Source: Vandiemenella viatica
Lineage: Eukaryota > Arthropoda > Insecta > Orthoptera > Morabidae
Assembly: GCA_031002005.1 (NCBI GenBank)
Contig: CM061914.1
Coordinates: 189,242,685-189,306,684, forward strand
Reading direction: 5' to 3'
DNA length: 64,000 nt
In this document: positions 10,405-20,826 of the stretch, one piece after another
Layout: each line of letters starts with the position of its first letter
How positions within the stretch are numbered: the stretch's first letter is position 1
Made by a program: the position numbers and the translations under genes
The notes under the pieces: model-generated
Told to the model about the DNA's origin: nothing
Seen by the model: only the letters and a program-made list of their open reading frames with translations
The model's database searches: none

Positions 10405-10601
10405 ATGGGAAGGCGCGCGATGTATCTGAGTTTGACAGAGGACAGATTGTGAAGGCCCGCAGGCTCGGCACGAGCATTTCGGAAACTGCACGGCTTGTCG
10501 GGTGTTCGAAGAGTGTTGTGGTGAGTGTCTTCAACAAGTGGCGAAACCAAGGTAAAACCACGTCCAAATGTCCAGGGGTTGGGCGGCCACCCCTCATTTA
10601 A
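10405..10601 (+). pseudogene. Tc1 copy 1 transposase, N-terminal DNA-binding part
   Basis: After the ATG at 10405 a frameshift of one base leads to the frame [19 protein letters not shown], then [19 protein letters not shown]. This is the first helix-turn-helix (paired-like) domain of Tc1 transposases, which binds the terminal repeats. A GRPPLI block precedes a premature TAA at 10599-10601. Confidence 0.8.
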
Positions 10602-11142
10602 AATTTCTGGCGACGTAAGCTGGGCAGAATGGTAAAACAGGACAGGCGGAGAACTGTGGCGGAACTAACATCAGACCATAATGCTGGGCAAACTAAAAGT
10701 GTGTATGGACACACTGAGCACCGAACACTCCTAACGATGATCCTCTGGAGCATGTGCCAATGTTAACACCACGACATCGGCAACTAGAACTGAAATGGGC
10801 ACGTCACCATCGTCACTGGACGTTGGCGCAGTGGCAGAGAGTTGCATGGTCTGATGAATCCCGATACCTTCTTCATCATGCCGAGGGGAGGATGCGAATC
10901 CATCGTATTAGGGGAACAGCTTCTTGACACCTGTACTGCGGCACGGAGACAAGCTGGCGGCGGCTCAATTATGCTCTGGGGAACATTCACGTTGGTATCC
11001 ATGGGTCCAGTGGAGCTCGTGCAAGGCACCATGACGGTCAATAAGTATCGTACACTGGTTGCAGACCACGTACACCCCTTCATGACGACCATGTTCCCAA
11101 CGGCAGTGGCATTTTTCAACAAGATAATGCGCCATGTCACAA
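10602..11142 (+). pseudogene. Tc1 copy 1 transposase, first part of the DDE domain
   Basis: Across several frames one can read RRKLGRMVKQDRRRTVAEL, then WSDESRYLLHHAEGRMR with the first catalytic Asp (about 10855), then GGGSIMLWGTF and GIFQQDNAPCHK with the second Asp (about 11128). Frameshifts and stops separate these blocks, so the copy is inactive. Confidence 0.8.
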
Positions 11143-12162
11143 GGTGCGAGGTATCCTTTCCTTATTTTTACTGTTATTTTCTCTATATTTCTAGCGTCTA
11201 TAATTAATGAAATCCTGGTCGGTCTTACCACTACTTCCAGGTTCGTTACAATCTCTTCTGTAATTGATAACACGGTCTGAACGATAAATGTGTGGCCCCA
11301 GGATATCGTCATACACGTTTATTGGCTGTCACCTCGCAGATTAAATTTATTTATATACTTCTCTATGAAATCAAAGTATCCGTTGATTTATAACAACTAC
11401 TATTCATTAACCCTTAGAATCAACTCAAATAATTACACTTCTCGCATTCATGGAGTCAAATACAAACAATGGCGCTTTAAAAACATTCATCAATCTCACC
11501 ACCATCATTCTTACATCAATCCGCTTTTCTTTTTGCTAAACTAACAATACCATTACAGTCTACCAACTTCAGCATAACAAAACATATTATGAAAACTTAA
11601 ATATACCCCTTTTTACACATACTTCTAAACTGTACGGCCTTGTATTAAAAAAATACATTCATACATTACATAAAAACGAAGTCGTATAAGTATTACTATT
11701 ATTATTTCAATGTATGATTAAGTGGGACCTTGTAACATATACGCTAAGTTTTTAAGTATTAATTTTAAGTGACAATAATCTTTGGTCAGCGGGAGCGGCC
11801 AAAGAAAATGATATATAGTAAGAGAGAGATGTGTGTGATCGCTGAGAAACAAAGAGCGCACGGATTAAGATTGCGAGATGTTATTATTATGTTGGTTTTG
11901 AATAAACGTTTAATGTTGATGGTGTATAAATGGTTGGTTTTCTTTTTTATTCAACATCATATTCAACTAAATGCCTTACATTAATATGCACAACTGCCAA
12001 AACAAATAAAAGGCATCATCGGTAGGTTATAACCTGGCTTTGCTGGTGAGGTTGAATAGAAAATAGCCGGGTTATACATTCATACATTGCGTAAAACCGA
12101 AGTCGTATAATTAATACTATTATTATTATTATTTCAATGTCTGATGAAGTGAGACTTCACAA
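11143..12162. mobile_element. Insertion of about 1 kb inside Tc1 copy 1
   Basis: Compared with the relative at 62.7 kb, sequence between CACAAGG and CCAGGAGTGTGATGG is extra. The insert contains an about 85-bp direct repeat, once at 11653-11735 and again at 12075-12160, each with CGAAGTCGTATAA and an (ATT)n run. That looks like two copies of a retroelement 3' tail. No coding region was recognised inside. Confidence 0.7.
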
Positions 12163-12442
12163 AGGCCAGGAGTGTGATGGAGTGGTTCGAGGAACACAGT
12201 GGCGAGTTGCAATTGATGTGCTGGCCCCCAACTAGCCAGATATGAACCCGATCGACCACATCTGGGATGTGATTGAACGTGGCGTCAGAGCTCATCGCCA
12301 CCTCCTCCGGAATTTACGGGAATTAGGTGACTTGTGTGTGCAGATGTGGTGCCATCTCTCTCTGGTGACCTACCAAAGCCTCATTGCTTCCGTGCCAAGA
12401 CGCGTCATTCCGAAGGCGGACATACTGGCTATTAGGTAGGTG
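12163..12442 (+). pseudogene. Tc1 copy 1 transposase, C-terminal part
   Basis: The frame resumes with VMEWFEEHSGELQL and the block NPIDHIWDVIERGVRAH. In the relative at 62.8 kb and in Tc1 transposases generally this is NPIEHIWD, with the catalytic Glu. Here the Glu codon is GAC (Asp), so the third catalytic residue is altered as well as the gene being split. Confidence 0.85.
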
Positions 12443-12471
12443 TTCATATTATTCTGGTTTATCAGTGTATG

Positions 12472-13139
12472 ACTCTTGATAAAAACTACCCACGTCTTGG
12501 CCGCCTCGAACAGGATGCAAGCGCGCCACCTCTTCGCTGCCGGGGAGCTGTGATTAACTGCTGAGCTCCGGAACGAGGGGTTGTGAACGGCTGATGCTCT
12601 TGTTTGTTGATGGCGCACGGCCTCTTGTGGTCGCCTCTGAACGATTTGTCAGAGTCCGGCTGCAATATGCACCCCCGTCTGAGCAATCTACACGAGTGGA
12701 CGCCGACATAAATTTCGTGCCGACTACATCTGCCGCCACAATCCTCAGGAGAGAGACGGCACAAAAATATTACCCCTGACAGTTCCGGAACGACTCTGCG
12801 GAACATTAATATATACAAAGCGCAGCTGTGTTCACAGACTAGGAGGCGACAGCCGGCACTTAAAATACACTGGTGAGTCAAAATATTGTGACCTCTCAAT
12901 GTAAGATTCACTGGTGTTCAGCCTGTTACCGTCATAAAAACACAACGTTTCTGGAAAGTCACGTGTAATTAATCGCTTCCCGTAGGGAACATAATCCTGA
13001 TTAATCGGTGAGGGATTTTTCTTGATCGCTTCCGCCGACCTTTCCACTCACCTTTTAACTGTAGCGTAGATACGAGCGTTACACAGGCTGCTATTCTCCG
13101 CAAGATCTTCTCACGGGATGTGCGAAATATCAACTGTAA
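12472..13139. other. No gene seen; an eroded Tc1 end inside
   Basis: A minus-strand ORF of 141 aa (12486-12911) has no recognisable domain. At 12866-12895, ACACTGGTGAGTCAAAATAT followed by TGTGACC resembles the Tc1 terminal repeats found elsewhere in the window. Confidence 0.5.
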
Positions 13140-13795
13140 AACGCTACTGCAACAGCCCTCAAACCAAAACTTAAATGGAATGGTATTTTATGAAACATTT
13201 GTACTAAGCTAGAGTTTGGTTGAATATGATCTTGTATGTTTGTTTTTCAATTAACTGTAAATGAGTGTAAATAGAGATAGTTTTTTTGTAAAAAAATTAT
13301 GTAAATACCATTTAATGTGTTTAAGGATCGAATTATGCAAGATACTTGATAAACTGTTTGTAATTCCAAGTATTAAGGCACGTTAATATGTCTAAAGGAC
13401 AATTTTCTACAGTTTAAAATGATTTCTGCGAATAATTTTGTGTTTAAGTATCTTTAATTTCCATTTCTGACAATTTTGTATCGATTTTAAATTATTAATT
13501 CTGATTGTTTTTAATACGTTTCAATTGTTTAAGTATTGTTAATGTTCGACAAATATCTGGCCGAACCTTTTGTAGTGTTCTAGAAATTTCGACGGAACCT
13601 ATATAAAGAAATCAGCAGAAATACAGTAACAGTTTTCACCGACTCAATTTACGACGGCCAAGAACTGTATTGTCTTTGGAAGAAGTATTGTATGCAATCT
13701 CTGGATTGTATGTATGCATGTAAACAATATCGTTGACGTCGTGTTTATGAAAATAAAAGCAAGTTTAAACTGAACTATACCGTGGACTGGTTATT
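13140..13795 (+). repeat. LTR-like segment (possible solo LTR)
   Basis: A TATA box (TATATAAA, 13600-13607) is followed about 150 bp later by AATAAA (13752-13757), and no coding sequence lies between. That spacing is typical of the U3-R-U5 part of an LTR. No matching second LTR or clear TG...CA ends were found, so a single-copy promoter or chance remains possible. Confidence 0.35.
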
Positions 13796-14192
13796 TATCT
13801 TATTAATTAAACCACGAACAATCTAAGCTGAACTCGCTGAATGTTCAGGCAAACGATCAATAGTAAAAGGAAGATACACACATAATTTCCTTGGCAAACA
13901 AAGCACTCAAATTTCGCTCGGGCCGGTGGAAATCCGAATTACGCCAACTCAGCCGTAATCCACCGCGAACCCAGATGCTCGCGGCTGGCGGAAAAGAGAA
14001 ACAAAAAACCGCTCAACCAGTTTCGGTGTCTTAAGGAATGTCAGTGGGATAGGTCAGAAAGTTTATTGTACAGAACTGATCTTAATTTCTCGTATTTGTT
14101 AAATTAGCCATCCTTCCTAAGTTGCTTGTTAAACAATTGTTAATGAAAACACCGTCTTTTATCAACTGGTTTTATTCGTATATACTAAGACA

Positions 14193-14225
14193 CGTTTCGC
14201 CCTTATGGAATGGGGTATCGTCAGT
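14193..14225 (-). repeat. Hammerhead-like hairpin motif
   Basis: On the minus strand: CTGACGA, one T, a CCC...GGG stem, then GAAACG. One of the weaker copies because the pair next to GAAAC is A-C. Confidence 0.45.
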
Positions 14226-14289
14226 GACTGTGAATTTACACACATGGCGGTGTTAAGAAAATTGCAATATTAATATATGTCGAATCCAT

Positions 14290-14655
14290 CCGAGAAAGAT
14301 CAGGAGTTGGACGGGTTGAATGGAGTTCCCGGTTCGAGATAGATGGCTCAGTAGCGAAGGTAGGCTGTGGATATCTCTCGGACAGTAGAGAGTAACTACG
14401 AGAACACAGCGGATACAAGGATCCGGTTTATTAGACTCAGTCGCACAATACACAATGACAGATAGCGGAGTGATGTTGCCTCGACGGTCAGGCAGGAAGA
14501 GAGCTCCGTGTGCTGTGCGCTGCATTTAAGTAGACCCCTCGCAGGTCACTCTGCAGTCTCTGTGGCGCTGCCATCCTGCTCGCTGAGTCTGTGGCGCCAT
14601 GTGGTAGAGTAGCCCCGTACTCCGGTATAATAATAAAAACGACATCCTCGTTACA
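14290..14655 (-). repeat. LTR-like segment, minus strand
   Basis: Read on the minus strand, it starts TGTAACGAGGATG (14655). It has a weak TATA-like CTTAAATG near 14527 and an AATAAA at 14432-14427. TGTAAC is a common LTR start in Gypsy elements. No internal region follows, so it would be a solo or truncated LTR. The far end is not resolved. Confidence 0.4.
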
Positions 14656-15202
14656 TATTTATATAGTAGTATAGTTGAAAAACGCGATTGAGGAGAAATA
14701 AAAACTGGCGACTGTTTGTTCAGCCATGTTGATATACGATTGGTAGCAACTGACGAAAGCCTAGTTTTAAGCCCAGACAAAGCTGTCAAAGGGGCTGAAG
14801 TTTGGGAGAGATAAAAATAACACATGTATCACCGCACACGATAAGTAAAAACAATAAGAACTTTCTGGACCCTCACAAAAGGCCCTCCGAGGAGAATTGT
14901 TTGGGCTGCAACTTTTCTTTGTCTCGTCCTGTCCTTAGAGGGCGCTCCCCTTGTTGTCAGACCGCCCGCACAGTAGCGCCTGCCAGCCTGCCGATACCGC
15001 CCCGCGGTGCAGCTCAAAGTGACAGCCGCGCGCAGCGGGTTGCCTACACAGACGACTGTACCCACCACCAGAGCTTTCTACTAGCTCCACCTACAACACG
15101 CCGCGCCGTAACGAAAAAGAAAACGATTATACAAGCTGAAATTGCACTTAATGTCTCTTTTTTTCCAGTGTTTTCACTGCGTTTTTCTGTTTATATCGCC
15201 AA

Positions 15203-15233
15203 CGTTTCGGCACCAACCTGGAACCTTCGTCAG
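15203..15233 (-). repeat. Hammerhead-like hairpin motif (left arm)
   Basis: Minus strand: CTGACGA, A, stem GGT...GCC, GAAACG. Confidence 0.55.
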
Positions 15234-15506
15234 GGCTTCTCTCTATCTAGCAAACCTGGTACCTTTTTTGATAAACTTGAACACTTGATTCACTGTTTAT
15301 TTTTCACCGGCAAAGATGATTTTGTTTCTCTGACAAAGAATATTTCCTGTTACAAAGAGGTATGTGTATTATGGAGCGATCTTGTAGTTGTTACAACGTG
15401 TTCATTTGCTAGTAAACAAAACCACCTTTGCCGGTGAAAAATAAACAGTGAATCTAGTGTTCAAGTTTATAAAAAAAAGTACCAGACGGCTAGATAGAGA
15501 GAAGGC

Positions 15507-15537
15507 CTGAGGAAGGCTCCAGGGTAGTGCCGAAACG
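15507..15537 (+). repeat. Hammerhead-like hairpin motif (right arm)
   Basis: CTGAGGA, A, stem GGC...GCC, GAAACG. Compared with the left arm, the third stem pair is C-G here and T-G there, so pairing is kept. Confidence 0.6.
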
Positions 15538-15749
15538 TTGGCGATATCGGACCACAAAAAAAAGCTGCGCAAACCCCTAAAAAAAAGAGACAAGTAAGTG
15601 TAATTTTTTCAATAACGACTCCTGCGAAAAGTGTGAAATTTTATGTTATCCAAGATGTTACTTTCATTCACGGCCGTGTGAATCCAAATCAATTATTTTA
15701 AGTAACTTCGCTGGATTTACAGTGTGTCTAAACACTCTCCTTATTCCTA

Positions 15750-15780
15750 CGTTTCTACCAAAGTCTATGGTCTTCTTCAG
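15750..15780 (-). repeat. Hammerhead-like hairpin motif
   Basis: Minus strand: CTGAAGA, A, then ACCA...TGGT stem with an unpaired G/A at its base, then GAAACG. Confidence 0.45.
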
Positions 15781-16253
15781 GGGACTAACCTCCTGCGAAG
15801 TCTGCTAAAGACTGGCGTTTTGATCGGTTGTTCTCGTATTTATGGTGTGGAGACTACCGAATCTCTAGCAAACATCGGCTACCAAACTGTATGAGATAAC
15901 TTGATATCTCTGGTTACAGTACTGTTTCATTCTTTAGATCATATTTCAGTGCTTGGCTTAGATCGTTGCCACCATGTTTATTAAGGTGGTTTGAATATCT
16001 TGACAGTTTTCCAAGCAGTCATAAAAGCTTAATAATGATTGCTGATATGGTATAAACCAACCATGGAAATGTGTGCTAAATAAATAAACAATACTGTTAC
16101 CAGAGACATTAAATTGTAAGCGTCATACTTTTTGGTAATCGGTGTATGCTAGGGATTAGATAACATCCACACTATAAATACGAGGACCCCGTCAAAATGT
16201 ACCACAAACCGCCATTTTTTTTTACAAAATTGTCACATAACTTCCGTCGTAGG
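15781..16253. other. No gene seen
   Basis: AT-rich sequence without recognisable coding capacity or repeats. Confidence 0.4.
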
Positions 16254-16768
16254 CAAGGCGAATTCTAAATTACGATTCGTAGGTCGTATTCTGAGGAACT
16301 ATAATGCTCATACGAAGGAAATGGCGTATAAAGTAATAGAGCGTCCGCATCTGGATTACTGTTGTGGAGTTTGGGAACCGTATCGCAAGGTTCTGATTGA
16401 CTCAGTTGAGAGGGTGCAGAGGAGAGCCGCTCGATTCGTGACTGGTTGCTACAGCCCTTAAAGCGTCACAGAATTGATACATAGATTGGACTGGGTTCGT
16501 TTGGAAGACAGACGACGTCAATTGCGTTTGAATTTATTGGAGGATATGAGAAATTCTATGACCTACGAGTGCAGTGAGATACTTCTTCTACCAACCTATT
16601 TAGGTTGCAATGACCGGAGCGATAAGATTAGAGAAATAAGATGCCGTACTCATGCTTTTATGTATTCTTTCTTTCCTCGTGCTGTTCGGGATTGGAATGC
16701 ACAGAATTAGGATTAGTGCTTGATGTTTGCGAATTGCAGAGTATGGATGTAGATGTAGATGTAGAAGT
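16254..16768 (+). mobile_element. LINE S copy 1, ending in GTAGAT repeats
   Basis: 5'-truncated LINE with the RT C-terminal block LRFVGRILRNYNAHTKEMAY, LDYCCGVWEPYRK, VQRRAARFVTGCYSP, LEDRRRQLRLNLLEDM and SFFPRAVRDWNAQN, then a stop at 16710. The 3' end is GCAGAGTATGGATGTAGATG plus more GTAGAT. A stop codon (TAA) lies in the block after GCYSP near 16460. The same family recurs at 25.6, 26.5 and 49.9 kb. The clade looks CR1/Jockey-like. Confidence 0.88.
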
Positions 16769-16904
16769 GAAAATGGCATTTTCATGTTACAATTTTATTG
16801 ATAGTATAGACGTATAGCTTCCAGAATAAGTTACTGACTCAAAGCAGTTGATACACAAAAAATATTTTAGGTCATCACACCATTTGGGATTACAATTCGA
16901 CTAA

Positions 16905-17500
16905 AAATTGTGTATCTATAATGGTAGATTAAATATAAAAATAGGATCATATGCAATAGGAGAAGTAAGTGAATTCTGTTACTTGGGAAGCAAAATTACA
17001 ACCAATGGCCGAAGCAGGAATGATGTTAAAAACAGAATAGTACTAGCAAAAAGAGTCCATGAAAACGAGAAACCATTTAGTTTCAAATATTGATCTAGGA
17101 ATTAGAAAGAACTTTTTAAAACTCTTTGTGTGGAGAGCAGCATTTTATATTAGCGAAACATGGACTTTAGGAATACCGCAAAGAAGGAAAATTGAAGCAT
17201 GTGGTGCTACAGAAGAATGCTGAAAATAAGGTGGACAGACAAAGAAATAAATGAACGAGTTTTGGAAATGATGGGCGAGGAAAGAAGTTTGTGGAAGAAG
17301 CTATTTTGAGACATGTTAGTTTGGTTAATTTGCTGGTGGAGGGAACAGTCGAAGGTAAGAACTTTAGGAAGACAGAGATTAGAATATATGAAGGAGATAA
17401 TTGAGGACGTGGGTTGTAAGGGGTATGTAGAAATGAAGAGGTTAGCACAGGATAGGAAGGGATGGAGGATTGCATCAAACCAGTCGAAAGACTGACGACA
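16905..17500 (+). mobile_element. LINE Y copy 1 (RTE-like 3' end)
   Basis: Broken frames read KIGSYAIGEVSEFCYLGSKI, VLEMMGEERSLWKK and a RLEYMKEIIEDVG tail. These match the C-terminal region of RTE/BovB-type LINEs (YLGSKIT...WCYRRMLKI...). Frameshifts and stops occur after 17092. The element ends GTCGAAAGACTGACGACAGC, directly joined to an (AT)n palindrome. A second, reversed copy is at 24633-25285. Confidence 0.82.
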
Positions 17501-17543
17501 GCAATATATATATATATATATATATATTGCTGTCGTCAGTCTT
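17488..17543. repeat. Perfect 56-bp palindrome at the LINE Y 3' end
   Basis: The left arm AAGACTGACGACAGCAAT followed by (AT)n is followed by its exact reverse complement. The two 28-base arms match at every position with no spacer. Another (AT)n run (17544-17563) follows. Confidence 0.92.
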
Positions 17544-17565
17544 ATATATATATATATATATATTA

Positions 17566-18112
17566 GTACCATTTCTGTGTGATAGTGAGCACGGATCGCA
17601 GATTGTTGGTAGCTAAGCCGTCTAGAACAAATCCTAGTTTCCAGCTGTTAGACGGAGCAGTACTTTACACGTCGCGCGATTAGACTCGATCCGCCCACTG
17701 TAATGCGTCTCCTCGCAGTGTGAGGACCGATAATAATTCCGAGCCATTCGTCTCTGCCGCTCCATTAAGTTGTCGTTTAATGGGACAAGAAATACAGATG
17801 GCGCAGCGAGAGACATTGCGGGCTGCGGGGGCATATGCGACGTGATCTGGAACTACGAGAACGAGCTGCATGGCGAGGCGCTCAGAAATGCACGTCGGAA
17901 GGAGATAACGAAATCCCACTGTTAATAAATAATGCAGTATCGGCACTGTATCGGCGAAAATCTAACTTAGTCCACAACCCGAAGGTTGGCCGAAACTTCC
18001 CGAAGGAGATGTACAAAGCTACTGTGTCAAACACAGGAAGGCCAATTCCTTTCCTCAGGGGCCTACAGTTTAACGTGAAATCAGAGCCACGGAACCTCCC
18101 AGCGTAGCTTTT
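17566..18112. other. No gene seen
   Basis: Moderate GC. Overlapping ORFs under 90 aa on both strands have no recognisable domain. Confidence 0.4.
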
Positions 18113-18278
18113 TTTAAATTTACTTACGGCTTTACGCCTCGTCGACGTCGAGGTCATTAGAGGCGGGATGGGACTGGGGACAAGGAACGGGAAGGAATTC
18201 GGCCATGGCCTTTTTGAAGGAAGCATCCCGGCATTCGCCTGGAGTGATTTGGGGAAACCATGGAAACCCAAATCTGAT
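18113..18278 (-). mobile_element. SINE subfamily a, copy lacking its tRNA head
   Basis: On the minus strand: CCAGATTTGGGTTTCC-like core, AATGCCGGGATGCTTCC, GGCCATGGCCGAATTCC and the terminal CTCGACGTCGACGAGGCGTA followed by AAGCCGTAAGT. The tRNA-related 5' part is missing. Confidence 0.88.
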
Positions 18279-18306
18279 GTAATCAAATACAACTCCTAAA
18301 CTTTCC

Positions 18307-18393
18307 TGCTCACCACGGGATTTTAGCCCGCGACCGGAGGAAGAAACTTTATCAAGTACGCGCCTTGACCGCTGAGCTACCAGACCGCCTCGT
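18307..18393 (-). repeat. tRNA-like head of another SINE
   Basis: Minus strand: CTGGTAGCTCAGCGGTCAAG is a canonical RNA polymerase III A box context (TAGCTCAGCGG). It is followed by GGTCGCGGGCTAAAATCCC, a degenerate B box. The spacing is somewhat long for a functional tRNA and the arms do not fold cleanly, so I call it a SINE head rather than a tRNA gene. Confidence 0.5.
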
Positions 18394-18398
18394 GTTCG

Positions 18399-18938
18399 AA
18401 GTATGTGTGTGACAAGTACTACCTAAATCGGATAAAACTTTGGTTTTGTAGGAAGATTATTTGAAAAAATTTAGGGGTGTATAGGGTAAGAGGGGGTGGT
18501 ATTGTATTTTTTTTTTTTTTTGGCTGCAAACTTTTCCAGGCATCCACACAATAACTCACGAAAGTTTAATCGCAATCGGATGAGTAGTATAGGAACGGAT
18601 AGAAGACGAACTGACAAACATTCATTTTTATATGTTAGATGCAAGTATAATCTATCCGTCCACTGTTGTCCAAGCGCAAAACGTCACTCTTATAGTTACA
18701 GATGTGACAGCATGTTGGTGACGCGAACTCATAAGATTATACCCATCCAAAAAGCGACCAACGCGCATATCATACGCGCAATACGTCAGAGTATGTCGGT
18801 GACGCGAACCCTTCCATTTAACACCATACAAAAAAATCGCCCAACGAGCCTGAAGAAGTTTTCACTTCAGAAATAAAACCACGGAAACGATTTCCTTGTT
18901 TACTGCTGTATGCATTTCCCCTCTTTTCTAGGCATTAT
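18399..18938. other. No gene seen
   Basis: A 126-aa frame at 18496-18876 starts in a poly-T run and is not recognisable. A weak CTGAAGA...GGAAACG motif lies near 18850. Confidence 0.4.
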
Positions 18939-19830
18939 TAGTAAAAAAAAAAAAAAAAAAACACGAAAAAAACTGTGAAAAGAAACATTTTTTTTTCATA
19001 ACTACTAAATATCTTATTTTTAAGGCATTTATCGTTTTACTGTTTTAGAGTTTATACTAAGTACTTATCTTAATTTTTAAAACTACTATATTTTTCTGGT
19101 TCACTAAAAAAAATACAAAAATCAACATTGGCTGAAGTTTTCTTTTGCTAACGGGGATTTCCCTAATAGGCTAGGTTGCACGAGAAGGAATCCCCGTCGT
19201 TTGGATTGATACTAACTATTTGAACTAGTGCTGTTAGCCCTACAAATTTATCTGTAGACCTACGGATCTTTTCAAAAAATTAGGAATTTTAAATTTATCA
19301 ACGGTTTTTTGCCTCTTTTTATTACTTATTGTATAGATTTAAATTCAAACTTAAAAGACCGTAATATGGAACTATCGGCGCAGTCTTTATGCACAGTGCG
19401 TACTTTGCTCACAATTTAAAATTGAAATCTCTCAAGCTTTTGTGTACAATACAATCAGTAAAAGAAAATGTAACTACTTCTGAAGTTATGGATCTAGAGG
19501 AGACAGAAGAAGAAACAGAAAATTCCGACTCTGATCGCACTAGTGTTGGTAGTACTGATACTACTGAATGTGGTACTGACCAAGAGGATGGATAAAAAAT
19601 TATGTTACCTATATAGATATATTTATGAATCATTATGTAAGACATTATATGATTTAGTAAGATTTAAAACACACATTTAAAATGTAACTTCTGTAAATTA
19701 AACTATAATTTATGAAATATATTGTTTTCTGAAAAAAAAAAAACAAATTTAGAAAAAAAAACAGGGTGCTAGGTTTTTTTCATGTTTTTTTTTCACAAAT
19801 CTGATTTTTTTTTTTTAATTTGTAACACTA
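18939..19830 (+). mobile_element. hAT-like non-autonomous element B (inverted relative of A)
   Basis: The sequence is the reverse complement of the element at 6510-7605 over most of its length. Both contain, for example, a GGGATT...CTAGCCT block, ACTAGTGCTGT/ACAGCACTAGT and the acidic ORF. It ends GTAACACTA at 19830. The left end is eroded into a poly-A run after TAGT (18939). No convincing 8-bp duplication remains, so this copy is older or altered. Confidence 0.85.
19488..19595 (+). pseudogene. Acidic C-terminal tail shared by the two hAT-like copies (copy B)
   Basis: MDLEETEEETENSDSDRTSV and so on to ...GTDQEDG and a stop, 35 codons. It can be read as the end of a 68-aa frame starting at 19389. 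Same length, Met and stop position as in copy A. Very acidic and Ser/Thr-rich. Possibly the C-terminus of the lost transposase; not proven. Confidence 0.5.
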
Positions 19831-20331
19831 GGGATGGCACACTATTTTTCCCCGTTCCCTGTACGAATTTTAATATTAAATCCTTTCTATTTTTTGGTAA
19901 ATTATTCATCACTTACCTCGATCCCTTGATCTTCCCACACCATTACGCCTGGTATCGAGTGCCAGCTTGTGATCTTGCTCAACTTTTCCTTCCAGGCACC
20001 TCTGTTAATTCTTTCATCAATATCTTTCCACGCCTCTTCACTAATATACGGCTTGTATACTCCCAGCGATCTCTTCACCCTCTTCATTTCTTCCAGTGAA
20101 TCCTATTCTAGCTCTTTCAACGTATGAGTTACTAGTTCTGTTGTGTGGTAATTCCCACAGATATATCTCCCCAATCTTTGGATAACGAAAATTTTGTCCG
20201 ATACTACACCATAGTGTTTCAGTAATGGTCTGACCAAAGTTTCATGACGCAATTTTCTTACTTCCCTAGTTGATCCCCTCATTAGTGTCTCCAATACATC
20301 AAGCATTTTGAAACCGTTTCCTACCACCTGT

Positions 20332-20558
20332 TCTGGCCTCGCATTCGGGAGGACGGCGGTTCGAATACCCGTCCGGGCATCCAGATTTGGGTTTTTCATG
20401 GTTTCCCCAAATCACTCCAGGTGAATGCCGGGATGCTTCCTTCAAAAGGCAATGGCTAAATTCCTTCCCATTCCTTACCGCCCATCCTTTCCCGTCTCTA
20501 AAGACCTCGCTGTTAGAGAGACGTTAAGCAGATAAAAATTTTAATAAATTTAAAAAAA
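20332..20558 (+). mobile_element. SINE subfamily b, inserted in LINE X
   Basis: It starts inside the tRNA head (TCTGGCCTCGCATTCGG), has the B box GGTTCGAATAC and the CATCCAGATTTGGG core, and ends in CTCGCTGTTAGAGAGACGTT followed by an A-rich tail. It is flanked by TCCTACCACCTGT on both sides (20319-20331 and 20559-20571), a 13-bp target duplication. This proves that it inserted into the older LINE. Confidence 0.95.
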
Positions 20559-20701
20559 TCCTACCACCTGTCCAATATGCCCTTTGCAGTTGAGTTTGTT
20601 ATCAAATGTTATGTGAAGATTTGTGTATTGAGTGTTTCCCAGCGTACAGATGACAGAAATCCTTCTGGGGTGTTCTGCTGGATCATTACTTCCATGCGCG
20701 A

Positions 20702-20734
20702 CGTTTCGGCAAGATACTCTGTTGTCTTCATCAG
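20702..20734 (-). repeat. Hammerhead-like hairpin motif (left arm)
   Basis: Minus strand: CTGATGA, A, GACAACA...CTTGCC, GAAACG. The stem has lost several pairs. Confidence 0.5.
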
Positions 20735-20793
20735 GTGGAAAGGTCGTAGTTGGTCGTCTTTTGCTGTCGCAGTGTCGAATTCGACGTTTCCAC

Positions 20794-20826
20794 CTGATGA
20801 AGACAACAGAGTATGTTGTCGAAACG
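20794..20826 (+). repeat. Hammerhead-like hairpin motif with perfect 7-bp stem
   Basis: CTGATGA (20794-20800), A, then stem GACAACA / TGTTGTC with loop GAGTA, then GAAACG (20821-20826). Confidence 0.7.

Larger units (their letters stand above)
10252..12468 (+). mobile_element. Tc1-like transposon, copy 1 (interrupted)
   Basis: The 5' end TACACTGATTAGCCAAA (about 10252) and the 3' end ...GGTTTATCAGTGTA (about 12468) form Tc1-type terminal inverted repeats flanked by TA. The body encodes a decayed Tc1 transposase in the same order as the relative at 60.05-63.03 kb. About 1 kb of foreign DNA (11143-12162) separates the second catalytic block from the third. Confidence 0.88.
15193..15547. mobile_element. 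Foldback element with about 132-bp inverted arms
   Basis: 15193-15324 and 15416-15547 are inverted copies of each other with only scattered mismatches, separated by about 90 bp. Each arm carries one hammerhead-like motif (minus 15203-15233; plus 15507-15537) next to GTTGGCGATAT. No target duplication was identified, and no ORF of note is present. Confidence 0.8.

Noticed and set aside
12486..12911. Minus-strand 141-aa ORF
   Set aside because: Overlaps a plus-strand ORF and has no recognisable domain; composition effect.
17207..17572. Minus-strand 121-aa ORF rich in IYI repeats
   Set aside because: Antisense of LINE Y plus translation of an (AT)n run.
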